Shown: positions 36,067 through 45,437 of the stretch, in pieces
How the letters are laid out: every line of letters starts with the position of its first letter
Position numbering within the stretch: position 1 is the stretch's first letter
NCBI GenBank assembly: GCA_021324545.1
Contig: JAJPIX010000017.1
Location: 1-55,025 of the forward strand
Reading direction: 5' to 3'
DNA from: Alphaproteobacteria bacterium
GTDB taxonomy: Bacteria; Pseudomonadota; Alphaproteobacteria; Micropepsales; Micropepsaceae
DNA: 55,025 bases
The notes under the pieces: model-generated
Told to the model about the DNA's origin: nothing
Database searches by the model: none
The model's input: only the letters and a program-made list of their open reading frames with translations
Position numbers and translations under genes: made by a program

Positions 36067-36510
36067 TCAGACATGTCCCTGATCGCCCGCATGCCGGCCC
36101 CCGGGCGCGACGACCCCGGAAAATGCGATGCCGACCACGTCCGGCGTGTGCATGCGCGCCGCATCGGCCAGCGACAGGATTCCGATCAGCCGCTTGTCCC
36201 GGCTCATGACCGGAAGCCTGCGTACCTGCTGTTCGGCCATGTTCTCCATGACAAGGTCGAGGTCTTCGTCCTCGAAGCAGTATTTTACGTCGTTGGTCAT
36301 GGCGTCGCGAACGCGAGCCTTGCCGTCTTTCCCCTGCGCCACGCAGCGCAGAACGATGTCGCGATCGGTGATCATGCCAACCAGACGGTCGTTGTCTTCC
36401 ACAGGCAGGAAGCCGACGTCCTCGTCCGCCATGATTGCCGCCGCCTTCTTGATCGTGTCGTTCGTGCTGACCACATGCGCGCCCTTGTTCATTGCTTCGC
36501 CCACTTTCAT
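36067..36510 (-). CDS. CBS domain pair protein
   Basis: A 147-residue cytosolic protein made of two CBS motifs: MKVGEAMNKGAHVVSTNDTI to about 60, and VRDAMTNDVKYCFEDEDLDL to about 130. Such stand-alone pairs bind adenosine nucleotides or regulate partner proteins. The ATG at 36510 has AAGGAG just upstream; the longer frame does not. It converges on the ClC gene, which also ends in CBS domains, and is downstream of pyrG on the same strand. Confidence 0.9.
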   Translation of the reverse strand: MKVGEAMNKGAHVVSTNDTIKKAAAIMADEDVGFLPVEDNDRLVGMITDRDIVLRCVAQGKDGKARVRDAMTNDVKYCFEDEDLDLVMENMAEQQVRRLPVMSRDKRLIGILSLADAARMHTPDVVGIAFSGVVAPGGRHAGDQGHV

Positions 36511-36624
36511 GGCCGAGCTCCTTCTTGCTTGGGTTGCAAAGCGCGCCCGGAACCTCGGGCGCTGGCTTCCTTTAAGGAACATCGGCGCGCAAGGCTGGTT
36601 CCGAAGCCCAGGTTTGGAACTTTG

Positions 36625-38253
36625 CTAAACCAGCCGGCTCTGATGAACGGCCGCTGCAATAAAAGATGCAAACAATGGATGCGGTTCGAACGGCTTGGAC
36701 TTCAGCTCGGGATGAAACTGCACGCCGATGAACCACGGATGGTCGCTGATTTCCATGATTTCCGGCAGGCGGCCGTCCGGCGACCAGCCCGACACCCTGA
36801 ATCCGTGTTCCTCGAGCTGGCGCGTGTAGCCGACATTCACTTCATAGCGGTGCCGGTGGCGTTCGCTGATTTCGGTGGCGCCATAAATCTCGGCCACGCG
36901 GCTTCCCGGCGTCAGCACCGCCGGATAGGCGCCCAGCCGCATCGTGCCGCCCAGATCGCCTTCTTCGCTGCGCGTTTCCAGCCGGTTGCCTTTCGTCCAC
37001 TCGGTCATGAGCGCGATCACCGGATGGCGCGGTTTTCCGTTTTCCGTGGTTCCGGCCCCTTCCAGGCCGGCCAGATCGCGCGCCACTTCGATCACCGCCA
37101 TATGCAGCCCGTAGCAGATGCCGAAGAACGGCACCTTGCGATTGCGCGCGAACTTGACGGCCTCAATCTTGCCCTGCGTGCCGCGCTCGCCAAACCCGCC
37201 CGGCACCAGGATGCCGTCCACCTCCTCCAGAAACGCCGCAGCGTCGTCGCGCTCGAAGATTTCGCTGTCGATCCAGTCCATCTTCACGCGCACGTTGTTC
37301 GCGAGGCCGCCGTGGGTCAGCGCCTCCGACAGCGACTTGTAGGAGTCCTTCACCTGCATGTATTTGCCGACAACCGCAATTCGCACTTCGCCTTCGGGAT
37401 TGGTGACCCGATCCACCACCCATCGCCAGCGCGACAGGTCGGGCGGCGGCGCGTTTTCGATTCCGAACACCTTCAGCACCTGTGTATCGAAACCGACGTC
37501 GTGAAAATGGATCGGCGCCTGATAGATCGTGGGAAGATCGATCGCCGGGATCACCCGTTCGGGCCGCACGTTGCAGAAAAGCGCGATCTTGCGGCGCTCG
37601 TCTTCCGGTATCGGCTTGCTGGAACGGCACAGCAGGATGTCCGGCTGTATGCCGATCCCGCGCAGCTCCTTCACCGAATGCTGGGTCGGTTTCGTCTTCA
37701 GCTCGCCTGCGGTCTCGATGAACGGCACGAGCGTCAGATGCACAAACGCCACGCGCTCGCTGCCGAGCTCGTTGCCAAGCTGGCGGATGGCCTCGAAGAA
37801 CGGCAGGCCCTCGATGTCGCCCACCGTGCCGCCGATCTCGCACAGCAGGAAATCCAGATCGTCCTGGCCGGCCTGGATGAACTCCTTGATCTGGTCGGTG
37901 ACATGCGGGATCACCTGGACCGTGCGGCCAAGATAGTCGCCCCGCCGCTCCTTCTCGATGAACTGCTGATAGATGCGCCCGGCCGTGATGTTGTCGGCTT
38001 TGGATGAGGCCACGCCGGTGAAGCGCTCGTAATGGCCAAGGTCAAGATCGGTTTCCGCGCCGTCGTCGGTTACATAAACCTCGCCGTGCTGGAACGGGCT
38101 CATCGTGCCCGGATCGACGTTGAGGTAGGGATCCAGCTTCCGCAGACGGACCTTGTAGCCGCGCGCCTGCAAAAGCGCTCCCAGTGCCGCGGAGGCGAGA
38201 CCTTTTCCCAACGAGGAGACCACGCCGCCGGTGATGAAGATCAACCGCGCCAT
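36625..38253 (-). CDS. pyrG: CTP synthase (glutamine hydrolysing)
   Basis: Aminates UTP to CTP using ATP and glutamine. It is 542 residues, complete. The synthetase domain begins [20 protein letters not shown] (P-loop) and includes [19 protein letters not shown]; the glutaminase domain has its nucleophile C380 in [10 protein letters not shown] and the C-terminal [10 protein letters not shown] histidine-glutamate pair. Downstream order secG-pyrG-kdsA-eno is the conserved alphaproteobacterial arrangement. Confidence 0.98.
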   Translation of the reverse strand: MARLIFITGGVVSSLGKGLASAALGALLQARGYKVRLRKLDPYLNVDPGTMSPFQHGEVYVTDDGAETDLDLGHYERFTGVASSKADNITAGRIYQQFIEKERRGDYLGRTVQVIPHVTDQIKEFIQAGQDDLDFLLCEIGGTVGDIEGLPFFEAIRQLGNELGSERVAFVHLTLVPFIETAGELKTKPTQHSVKELRGIGIQPDILLCRSSKPIPEDERRKIALFCNVRPERVIPAIDLPTIYQAPIHFHDVGFDTQVLKVFGIENAPPPDLSRWRWVVDRVTNPEGEVRIAVVGKYMQVKDSYKSLSEALTHGGLANNVRVKMDWIDSEIFERDDAAAFLEEVDGILVPGGFGERGTQGKIEAVKFARNRKVPFFGICYGLHMAVIEVARDLAGLEGAGTTENGKPRHPVIALMTEWTKGNRLETRSEEGDLGGTMRLGAYPAVLTPGSRVAEIYGATEISERHRHRYEVNVGYTRQLEEHGFRVSGWSPDGRLPEIMEISDHPWFIGVQFHPELKSKPFEPHPLFASFIAAAVHQSRLV

Positions 38254-38365
38254 GGGAGACCACCATAAGCAGATGCCAGAGCCGCACTCAAGCGGTTTTC
38301 ACGCGCTCGCCGCGCGCTTCGGAAAAAAGACGAGGATTGGTCCGGAAGCCGCTGAATTCTCTCGC

Positions 38366-38713
38366 CTAGCCCGGGCCGGGAACGGCGGGCAGTTGCGGCT
38401 TTGGCGCGGCGGGTTTGACCGGCTGGGGCAGCGGCGCCGTCGAAGATGGTCCAGGTGATTCGAGAATCGATCCCACGGGCCGGCCGTGAAGGGCCACCAG
38501 CGTCAGGCCTATGCTGATGGCAAAGAAAAGGATGGCCAGGATCGTGGTGGTGCGCGTCAAGGTGTCGGCCGCGCCGCGGGGCGAAAACAGTCCGCCCAGG
38601 CCCGAGCCGCCGCCCCCGATGCCCAGCGCCCCGCCTTCCGAGCGCTGCAGCAGCACCACGCACACAAGCGCGACCGAGACGACAAGCTGGGCGACAATCA
38701 GGATGTTCTGCAT
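38366..38713 (-). CDS. secG: preprotein translocase subunit SecG
   Basis: A small inner-membrane subunit of the SecYEG translocon, 115 residues. Two membrane helices are visible (ILIVAQLVVSVALVCVVLLQ and TTTILAILFFAISIGLTLVA), linked by the typical glycine-rich loop GGGGSGLGGLFSPRGAADTL. The C-terminus is a proline-rich tail common in alphaproteobacterial SecG. I chose the ATG at 38713 (MQNILIVAQ); the open frame upstream adds nine residues without support. Confidence 0.95.
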   Translation of the reverse strand: MQNILIVAQLVVSVALVCVVLLQRSEGGALGIGGGGSGLGGLFSPRGAADTLTRTTTILAILFFAISIGLTLVALHGRPVGSILESPGPSSTAPLPQPVKPAAPKPQLPAVPGPG

Positions 38714-38770
38714 GGGACCAAAGCCGTTCCGCGGGCTCAATAACGGAAATGGGCGGCCAGGGAAAGCCCT

Positions 38771-39715
38771 TCAAGACGCCAGCTTCTGGGCCTCGCGGGC
38801 GTGGATCATGTCCATCGTGGCGTCCAGTTCCCCCTTGTGCTGGACATCGGTCTTTTCGGGCTCGAAGAAATGCTTCAGTTGCAGGGCCGATTGGCCAAGA
38901 AGGTGCATCGAGGCGTTGCGGTCCACCCCTGCTTCCAGCCCTTCCACGGCCGCCATCACGGAGTCGCTGCTTTCCACAGCTGCGTCATAATTGTTTGCCG
39001 CACAGCGCTCCCGCACATCGCGTGTCAGCTGCCTGAGCTTGACGAGGTCATCGGCAAATTCCGTCGTGCCGGGCTTATGTTCCTGCAGCAGGCGCCACAG
39101 GATGCAGATCTGGAAGGCGTCGCGCTTCAATTTCTCCGCGGTCAGCGCGGCACAGGCGGCTTTCAGTTCCCCGTCCAGGCGCTGGCTCACTTCCTCGGGC
39201 GACATCCGCTCCTTGGCCTTCATGCGCAGCGAGTTGGGTGGCTCGAACAGTTCCACGTTGGGCTCGCGCCTTTCGGGACGGCGGTCGGGCCCCACATAAT
39301 CGGAAGTCACGACGAAATTCTTGCGCCGCTCGGTATGGGCGCGGATGCGGGTCTCCAGCAGCGAGGTCGAAAAGGGCCGAAGCAGAAGATCGTCGGCGCC
39401 GGAATTGACGATCCGCTTGATGAGCGACTGGTCGTTGGTCCAGGCGGTAACAATGATCACGACAAACGGGTTGAACCCCTCGCCGCCGCGCCGCAGCTTT
39501 TGGATCAGCGCGCAAAGCGGGCCGTCCGACCCATGGGCCTCACACAGCACCAGATCCGGTGGGCGCTGGCGCAAGGCCGATTCCAGGTCTTCGGGCGTGC
39601 TTACTGTATCAATCTGGCGAAATCCCAAGGCTCGCAGCGAGGCGCGCGTCGTGTTCCGGTTCGCCGCCACAGGATCATAAACGAGCGCTGTCACCGTCTC
39701 GTAGGCCAAACGCAA
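38771..39715 (-). CDS. response-regulator receiver-like protein with degenerate phosphorylation site
   Basis: A 314-residue protein: a CheY-like N-terminal domain (1-125) followed by a helical region of unknown type. In the receiver fold the usual phospho-aspartate after strand 3 is replaced by E59 (PPDLVLCEAHG), T90 matches the conserved threonine (VVIIVTAWTND), and the lysine before proline-phenylalanine is R113 (LLLRPFS). The canonical acidic pair is also incomplete (LVYDPV). It therefore probably does not use normal phosphorelay chemistry. It lies between tpiA and secG on the same strand, an insertion in the conserved order. Confidence 0.85.
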   Translation of the reverse strand: MRLAYETVTALVYDPVAANRNTTRASLRALGFRQIDTVSTPEDLESALRQRPPDLVLCEAHGSDGPLCALIQKLRRGGEGFNPFVVIIVTAWTNDQSLIKRIVNSGADDLLLRPFSTSLLETRIRAHTERRKNFVVTSDYVGPDRRPERREPNVELFEPPNSLRMKAKERMSPEEVSQRLDGELKAACAALTAEKLKRDAFQICILWRLLQEHKPGTTEFADDLVKLRQLTRDVRERCAANNYDAAVESSDSVMAAVEGLEAGVDRNASMHLLGQSALQLKHFFEPEKTDVQHKGELDATMDMIHAREAQKLAS

Positions 39716-39794
39716 GATGAAATCCCCTGACCTGCCAAATCCCGCCTTCGGCTATTAGAACCGCGCCGAGTTAAAGAAATGTGGGGCGGGATGG

Positions 39795-40544
39795 TTAAGC
39801 GTCCGGATTTGCACACGCTATAATTGCACCGAATTCGGCTGCTTTCAGGCTCGCGCCGCCCACAAGCGCGCCGCCAACGTCTGCCACTCTCAGAATTTCC
39901 GCCGCGTTCGACGGCTTGACGGAGCCGCCGTAGAGGATTCGCGTGCGCCGGCCGATTTCGCCGAAGCGGCGGACGAGGGACTGGCGCACATGGGCATGCA
40001 TCTCTTCAATTTCGCGCGACGTGGGCGTGCGGCCGGTGCCGATGGCCCACACGGGCTCGTAAGCGACGGCCGTGTTTTCGGCCGTAAGACCATCGGGAAC
40101 GCTGCCGGCCAGCTGGTTGCCGCAAATGTGAAGCGCATGCCCGCTGTCACGCTGATCTTCCGTCTCGCCCACGCAAATGATGGCCATAAGCCCCGCGCGC
40201 CACGCCGCGCGCGCCTTGCTCGCCACAAGCCCGTCGGTCTCGCCATGATATTGCCGCCGTTCCGAATGTCCCACGATCACCGCGCTGGCGCCGGCATCCT
40301 TCAGCATCTCAGCGCTGATGTCGCCGGTAAACGCACCCTTCTGCTCGGAGTGGCAATCCTGTCCGCCCATCGCAATGGCGCCGCCTGCGGCAGCTACGGC
40401 CCTCGTCAGAAGCGTGGCCGGGGGACAGACCAGAACATCGGCCGGGGGCGGATTTCCGGCCAGCATGCGTTTGAGCGCCTCGATCTCGCCCAACGCGTCC
40501 CCCAGCCCATGCATTTTCCAGTTTCCGGCGATCAATTGGCGCAT
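39795..40544 (-). CDS. tpiA: triosephosphate isomerase
   Basis: Interconverts dihydroxyacetone phosphate and glyceraldehyde 3-phosphate. It is 249 residues. Catalytic residues are K10 (AGNWKM), H93 (IVGHSERR) and E163 ([11 protein letters not shown]). The ATG at 40544 is preceded by AAGGGG at six bases; the longer frame lacks a site. It is divergent from the PpiD gene, the usual alphaproteobacterial arrangement. Confidence 0.97.
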   Translation of the reverse strand: MRQLIAGNWKMHGLGDALGEIEALKRMLAGNPPPADVLVCPPATLLTRAVAAAGGAIAMGGQDCHSEQKGAFTGDISAEMLKDAGASAVIVGHSERRQYHGETDGLVASKARAAWRAGLMAIICVGETEDQRDSGHALHICGNQLAGSVPDGLTAENTAVAYEPVWAIGTGRTPTSREIEEMHAHVRQSLVRRFGEIGRRTRILYGGSVKPSNAAEILRVADVGGALVGGASLKAAEFGAIIACANPDA

Positions 40545-40639
40545 GCAGACCCCTTCTCGATAAGCCCCGATTTGCTTGCTGTTCTTTGCCCCCATCCCTA
40601 TCATCCGCCGCCTTTCGATGCACTATTGAGGACGGCCGC

Positions 40640-42529
40640 ATGCTCCAGGCTATGCGAAAAGTTGCGAAGTCATGGGTCTCGTCCCTCTTTCTGGGGGCGC
40701 TGGCGCTCAGCTTCGGCATCTGGGGCATCGCCGACGTCTTCAAGGGCACCACCGATACGTCGGTTGCGACTGTCGGCGGCGCGGCGATCCCCGCACAGGT
40801 TTTCCAGCGCGAATACCGCAACAACCTGCGCACGCTCAGCGCGCAGACCGGGCGCGACATCACGCCCGATGAAGCGCGCGCCGCCGGGCTGGGCAACAAG
40901 ACGCTGGACCACATGATCGACCGCACGGCGATCGATCAATACGTCTCAAGCCTCGGGCTGACCGCGACCGATGATGCGGTTTCGGCCCAGATTCGCGCCA
41001 TGCAGGCGTTCGCCGGGCCGCTTGGAACATTCGATCACAATACATTCCTGGAGCGCGTGACCCAGGCAGGCTTCAACGAGCAGGAATTCATCGAAGCGGT
41101 GCGCGGCGATACCGCGCGCGACCAGCTGATCAGCGCAGCCCAGGACGGTTTCGGAATTCCGCCGGGCTATGCCAGGGCGCTGTTCTCCTACATCAACGAG
41201 CTCAGGGCTGCCGACTACGTGATCATTCCGGCCTCCGCCGCAGGGGACATTCCGGCGCCGGACGATGCGGCCCTGTCAGCTTACATCAAGGCGCATGCCG
41301 CAAAATTCAGCACGCCCGAATATCGCGAGCTGAGCTACGCCGAAATCGGCCCGGCCGACGTGATGAGCCAGGTTCAGGTTACGGATGCGCAGCTGCGCCA
41401 GGAATACGACACGCGCAAATCGGAATTCCAGGTTCCGGAAAAGCGCGACCTGGAGCAAATCACGTTCCCGAATGAAGCCGAGGCAAGAGCCGCCCGCGCA
41501 AAGATTGACGGCGGCATGACATTCGAGGCGCTGGCGCAGTCGCGCGGGCTGTCCGCGAAGGACATTTCGCTCGGCTCCGTCGCGCAGGCCGACATTCCCG
41601 ACAAGGCGACCGGCACGGCCGCCTTCGCGCTGGCCGATAACGGAACGACGCAGCCGATCAAGGGTCCGTTCGGCTGGGTGCTGATCCATGTCACCAAAAT
41701 CACGCCGGGCATTTCGAAAAGCTTCGACGAGGTGAAGGACCAGCTGAAACAGGACATCATGAACAAGCTTGCCGCAAGCAAGGTCGTGGACATCACCAAC
41801 GCCTATTCCGACGCGCTGGCAAGCGGCGACACGCTTGAGGAGGCCGCGAAGAAAGCCGGCATGAGGGTCATTCACGTCGCGGGCGTGGACAGCAAGGGGC
41901 TCGCGCCCGACGGCAGCAAGGCAAACGTGCCCGCGACGTCCGATTTCATGGCGCAGGTGTTCAGCGCCGATGTCGGCCAGGATGGCGACACCTTCGCCAC
42001 CAAGGACGGCAATGCCTACGCCCTAAAGGTGATCGGTATCACGCCGCCGAGGCTCAAGTCGCTTGATCAGGTCCGCGCTCTGGCCACGGCGGACTGGATG
42101 GCCGAGCAGCGCGCCAAGGCTCTCGACGCGAAGGCGCGGGCGCTTGCAGCACAGGCCGGCACCGCGCAAAGCCTTGCCGAGGCCGCGCGAGCCGTGGGCG
42201 GGTCCGTCCAGAAATCGCAGGCCCTGCACCGCGGCACGCCGACGGATGTGTTCAGCGCCGACACGATTGCCAAGCTCTTCTCCAAGCCGCCGGGCGTTGC
42301 CGTTTACGGCCCCCTGCCGAAGGGCGACGGATATGTGATTGCGATCGTGACGGGGGTTCTGCATCCCGATCTGCCCGCGGACAGCCCGCAATATGCGCAA
42401 GGCCAGTCCGAGCTCAGCACGCAGGTCGCCGGCGACATTTCCACCTCGCTGGCAATGGCGGCGCGCGCCAAGGCGGGCGTAACCGTCAATCAGGCGCAGG
42501 TTGATCGCACAGTGGGCGGCGGCGAGTGA
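40640..42529 (+). CDS. ppiD: SurA N-terminal/PpiD-type peptidylprolyl isomerase
   Basis: A periplasmic foldase anchored to the inner membrane, 629 residues. It has a short cytoplasmic start, one membrane helix (SSLFLGALALSFGIWGIADV), a SurA-like N-terminal chaperone region, and a central PpiC-type parvulin domain around ELSYAEIGPADVMSQV to FGWVLIHVTKITPG, then a large C-terminal region. It helps newly exported outer-membrane proteins fold. The ATG at 40640 has GAGG eight bases upstream. trpE begins seven bases after its stop, so they may share a transcript. Confidence 0.93.
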   Translation: MLQAMRKVAKSWVSSLFLGALALSFGIWGIADVFKGTTDTSVATVGGAAIPAQVFQREYRNNLRTLSAQTGRDITPDEARAAGLGNKTLDHMIDRTAIDQYVSSLGLTATDDAVSAQIRAMQAFAGPLGTFDHNTFLERVTQAGFNEQEFIEAVRGDTARDQLISAAQDGFGIPPGYARALFSYINELRAADYVIIPASAAGDIPAPDDAALSAYIKAHAAKFSTPEYRELSYAEIGPADVMSQVQVTDAQLRQEYDTRKSEFQVPEKRDLEQITFPNEAEARAARAKIDGGMTFEALAQSRGLSAKDISLGSVAQADIPDKATGTAAFALADNGTTQPIKGPFGWVLIHVTKITPGISKSFDEVKDQLKQDIMNKLAASKVVDITNAYSDALASGDTLEEAAKKAGMRVIHVAGVDSKGLAPDGSKANVPATSDFMAQVFSADVGQDGDTFATKDGNAYALKVIGITPPRLKSLDQVRALATADWMAEQRAKALDAKARALAAQAGTAQSLAEAARAVGGSVQKSQALHRGTPTDVFSADTIAKLFSKPPGVAVYGPLPKGDGYVIAIVTGVLHPDLPADSPQYAQGQSELSTQVAGDISTSLAMAARAKAGVTVNQAQVDRTVGGGE

Positions 42530-42536
42530 GCAGCCG

Positions 42537-44060
42537 ATGGCGATCCTTCCCGATTTCCCCGCCTTCGCGCGCGGTTATGACGCCGGGCGGGCGCAGGCCT
42601 GTTATGTCCGGCTCGTCGCCGATCTGGAAACGCCGGTCTCGGCCTATCTGAAACTGGCGTCGGGCCGCTACAACGCCTTCCTTCTGGAAAGCGTGCAGGG
42701 CGGCGAAACACGCGGGCGTTATTCGATCATCGGGCTCAAGCCCGATCTTGTGTGGCGTTGCCGCGATGGCAAAGCCGAAATCGACCGCAACGCGCGCGCC
42801 GATGCGGACGCCTTTGGTCCTGCAGACAGCGCCGATCGTCCGCTCGAGTCCCTGCGCAGGCTGCACGCTGAAACGCGTCTGGCGCTGCCGGAAGGCCTGC
42901 CGCCAATGGCCGTGGGCCTGTTCGGCTATCTGGGCTACGACATGGTGCGGCTGATCGAGAAGCTTGGCGCCCCGCCGCCCGACACGCTTGGCCTGCCGGA
43001 TGCCATCCTCATTCGCCCCACGGTCACCGCAATATTCGACAATGTGCGCGACGAGATCATTGTCGTGACGCCGGTCTGGCCGGAGCCTGGTGTCGAGGCC
43101 CGCGCCGCATACGCGCGCGCCTGCGAACGGCTGGCCGACACCATGAGCGATCTCGAACGGCCGGCTGCAACGCCGCATGCGCTTGAAGGAATGCCCGAAC
43201 GCGCCGAGGCCCAGTCGAACACGACGCATGACGAATATCTGAGGATCGTCGCGCGGGCGAAGGAATATGTGTACGCGGGCGACGTTTTCCAGGTGGTTCC
43301 GAGCCAGCGCTTCCGCCGCCCCTTCCCGCTTCCGCCGATTTCCCTTTACCGCGCGCTGCGGCGCCTCAATCCATCGCCGTTTCTCTATCACCTCGCCTTC
43401 CCTGGTTTTGCCATCGTCGGGTCGTCGCCCGAAATCCTGGTGCGCCTGCGCGATGGCGTGGTGACCATCCGGCCCATCGCCGGCACGCGCAAGCGCGGCG
43501 TAACCGCAGAGGAGGATTTGCGGCTTGCCGAAGAGCTGATCGGCGATCCCAAGGAGCGGGCCGAACACCTGATGCTGCTCGATCTGGGCCGCAACGATGT
43601 GGGACGCGTAGCCGATATCGGAACCGTGCGCGTCACCGACAGCTTTTTCATCGAGCGCTACAGCCATGTGATGCATCTGGTGTCGAATGTGGAGGGACGC
43701 ATCCGCGCGAAATTCGACGCCGTGGACGCGCTGGCGGCGGGGCTTCCCGCCGGCACGCTTTCCGGCGCGCCCAAGATCCGCGCGATGCAGATCATCGACG
43801 AACTGGAAAAGGAAAAGCGCGGCGCGGTCTATGCCGGCGCCGTCGGCTACTTCGCCGCCGACGGCTCGATGGACACCTGCATCGTCCTGCGCACCGCGCT
43901 GGTGAAGGACGGCACGATGTACGTCCAGGCTGGCGGCGGGGTGGTCGCCGACAGCGATCCGGAAGCCGAATATCAGGAGACCGTGAACAAGGCCCAGGCG
44001 CTCATGGCCGCCGCCGACGAAGCCGTGCGCTTTGCGTCTTCCGGAACAAACCGGCGCTGA
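42537..44060 (+). CDS. trpE: anthranilate synthase component I
   Basis: With TrpG makes anthranilate from chorismate and glutamine, the first step of tryptophan synthesis. It is 507 residues. The tryptophan-feedback motif LLES is at 49-52 (FLLESVQGG). The chorismate-binding core includes IAGTRKRGVTAEEDLRLAEE, LDLGRNDVGRVADIG and LPAGTLSGAPKIRAMQIIDE. It starts seven bases after ppiD, so there is no room for a trpL-type leader. Its partner trpG is 1.4 kb away, beyond an opposed gene. Confidence 0.97.
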   Translation: MAILPDFPAFARGYDAGRAQACYVRLVADLETPVSAYLKLASGRYNAFLLESVQGGETRGRYSIIGLKPDLVWRCRDGKAEIDRNARADADAFGPADSADRPLESLRRLHAETRLALPEGLPPMAVGLFGYLGYDMVRLIEKLGAPPPDTLGLPDAILIRPTVTAIFDNVRDEIIVVTPVWPEPGVEARAAYARACERLADTMSDLERPAATPHALEGMPERAEAQSNTTHDEYLRIVARAKEYVYAGDVFQVVPSQRFRRPFPLPPISLYRALRRLNPSPFLYHLAFPGFAIVGSSPEILVRLRDGVVTIRPIAGTRKRGVTAEEDLRLAEELIGDPKERAEHLMLLDLGRNDVGRVADIGTVRVTDSFFIERYSHVMHLVSNVEGRIRAKFDAVDALAAGLPAGTLSGAPKIRAMQIIDELEKEKRGAVYAGAVGYFAADGSMDTCIVLRTALVKDGTMYVQAGGGVVADSDPEAEYQETVNKAQALMAAADEAVRFASSGTNRR

Positions 44061-44205
44061 ACGCCCCAAGTGCGGCAGTCTTGCAAACGAGACCTTTCTC
44101 ATCGTCGACAAGAACGGGGTGGCCGGATACCAGGCGGGCGAGGATTTCGTCATTCATCTCGTTGACGGCCAACATCTCGATCAGTTCGGCGCCGGCTCGA
44201 TCTGA
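44032..44205 (+). pseudogene. remnant resembling the C-terminal tail of a calcium-binding (RTX-like) exoprotein
   Basis: A short open frame overlapping the last bases of trpE and running to TGA at 44203. Its codons are strongly GC3-biased and read CGSLANETFLIVDKNGVAGY, then QAGEDFVIHLVDGQHLDQFG and AGSI. From memory, the pattern T-[YF]-L-[IV]-VD-x-NG-x-AGYQAG-x-D-[YF]-V-[IF] is the C-terminal tail of many alphaproteobacterial calcium-binding repeat proteins. No plausible start, repeats or signal are present, so this looks like the decayed end of such a gene. A minus-strand frame (44002-44214) also exists and cannot be ruled out. Confidence 0.4.
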
Positions 44206-44234
44206 TTTCTGCACCCGCTTCTTCGTCCGGAAGA

Positions 44235-45323
44235 TTATCGGGATTGCTTCGCCGACCGCGCTGCGATTCTCAGCGGATTGCCGATTTCGTTCTCGGTCTT
44301 CATCCGGATCGCCGTGCTGGCCGGGACCAGATGAAACCCGCGCCTTGCGGCATCTGCGGTCCAGGCCGAAAGCACCGCCAGCGTGGCCGCGTGCGGATGG
44401 CCGATGGCGATGGCAATGCCGTTGGCGCGGGCGCGATTTTCGGCCGCCGCCAGTTCCGCGGCGACGGCTTCCGGCGTTTCGATGTCATCCAGGAAAACGT
44501 CGCGGCCGGCGCTCGCCACGCCGAAGGCCCGCGCAACCGTCACCACCTGCGTGTCCGGCGTCGTGCGGGAGTCCAGAAAGAAGAGATGCCTGTCGGCCAG
44601 TGTCTCCGCCACCGGGATCAGCGCCATGCGGTCCGCCGTGAACCGGCTGCCTTCGTGATTGTTGACGCCGCTGGCCCCGGGCAGGCGGTCAAGGGCCCAA
44701 AGCAGCCGCGTCCGGATCTCCGCGTCGCTCAGTCCCTCGCGCAGGACCATGGGGCCGGCGTCATGGGGGCCGTCGGGCTCCATCGGCACATGCGCAATCA
44801 CTTCATGGCCGGCGCGCGCCGCTTCGGCCGCAAGCGGCGGAGCCAGCGCCGGATAGGGCAGAAACGAAAGCGTCACCGCCTTGGGCAGCGCAATCGCGCG
44901 GCGCGTCGAATCGGCATCCGCGCCCAGGTCGTCGATGACGATCGCGATCGACGCGCCGCGGGGATGCACTGCGGTGCGTGAGGGGACTGCAGCCGAATCC
45001 GCATTGCGCGCAATCCATTCCGGCCAGTCATGCGTGACCACCGGCTGAAGCACCTGCGGCGCATGGCTGTTTCCCGCGGCCGCCAACGGCTCCGGCAGGA
45101 CAAACGCCACGCGTTCGCCCTCGCGATTGCCGCGTGCTTCCGCCGCCAGGGCGCTGCGCGGGCTGAGCATTTGCACCAGCATCGGCAGCCCTGAGACCGC
45201 GCCCGGCCCGCCCACCGCAAGCGCGACAACCAGCACGAACCAGAATGCAATGCCCGTGCCCCAGAGCACGGGATCGGCGGCCTTGCGCTTCCGGCGCTTT
45301 GGAATCGGTTGCCTGCGCGCCAT
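44235..45323 (-). CDS. divergent polysaccharide deacetylase family protein
   Basis: A 362-residue membrane-anchored protein: a basic N-terminus, one membrane helix (LWGTGIAFWFVLVVALAV), a linker, then a divergent NodB-like deacetylase domain with IAIVIDDLGAD (the D-D metal/catalytic pair), PHDAGPMVLREGLSD, ASGVNNHEGSRFTAD and IAIAIGHPHAATL. Substrate is probably cell-envelope carbohydrate or peptidoglycan; this is family inference. It opposes and separates trpE from trpGDC. Confidence 0.9.
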   Translation of the reverse strand: MARRQPIPKRRKRKAADPVLWGTGIAFWFVLVVALAVGGPGAVSGLPMLVQMLSPRSALAAEARGNREGERVAFVLPEPLAAAGNSHAPQVLQPVVTHDWPEWIARNADSAAVPSRTAVHPRGASIAIVIDDLGADADSTRRAIALPKAVTLSFLPYPALAPPLAAEAARAGHEVIAHVPMEPDGPHDAGPMVLREGLSDAEIRTRLLWALDRLPGASGVNNHEGSRFTADRMALIPVAETLADRHLFFLDSRTTPDTQVVTVARAFGVASAGRDVFLDDIETPEAVAAELAAAENRARANGIAIAIGHPHAATLAVLSAWTADAARRGFHLVPASTAIRMKTENEIGNPLRIAARSAKQSR

Positions 45324-45437
45324 GGCCCATCTGCTAACGGAGCTTCGGGGCTGTCAACGCCCGAGCCCCCTTCTCAACAGACTTGCTTGACGGCGTGCGA
45401 CTCAGCGGGCTTTGCTCACATCCGAAAGGCCTTGCCG

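Noticed and set aside
36073-38007. A 644-residue plus-strand frame opposite pyrG and the CBS gene
   Set aside because: Antisense shadow spanning two unrelated real genes.
42530-42536. Possible trpL leader/attenuator before trpE
   Set aside because: The ppiD stop is seven bases before the trpE start, leaving no room for a leader peptide.
42486-44153. A 555-residue minus-strand frame opposite trpE
   Set aside because: Antisense shadow; trpE motifs are complete on the plus strand.
44002-44214. A 70-residue minus-strand frame downstream of the deacetylase gene
   Set aside because: Starts with GTG lacking a clear ribosome-binding site and overlaps trpE by 59 bases; the plus-strand reading gives a more recognisable tail, though neither is certain.
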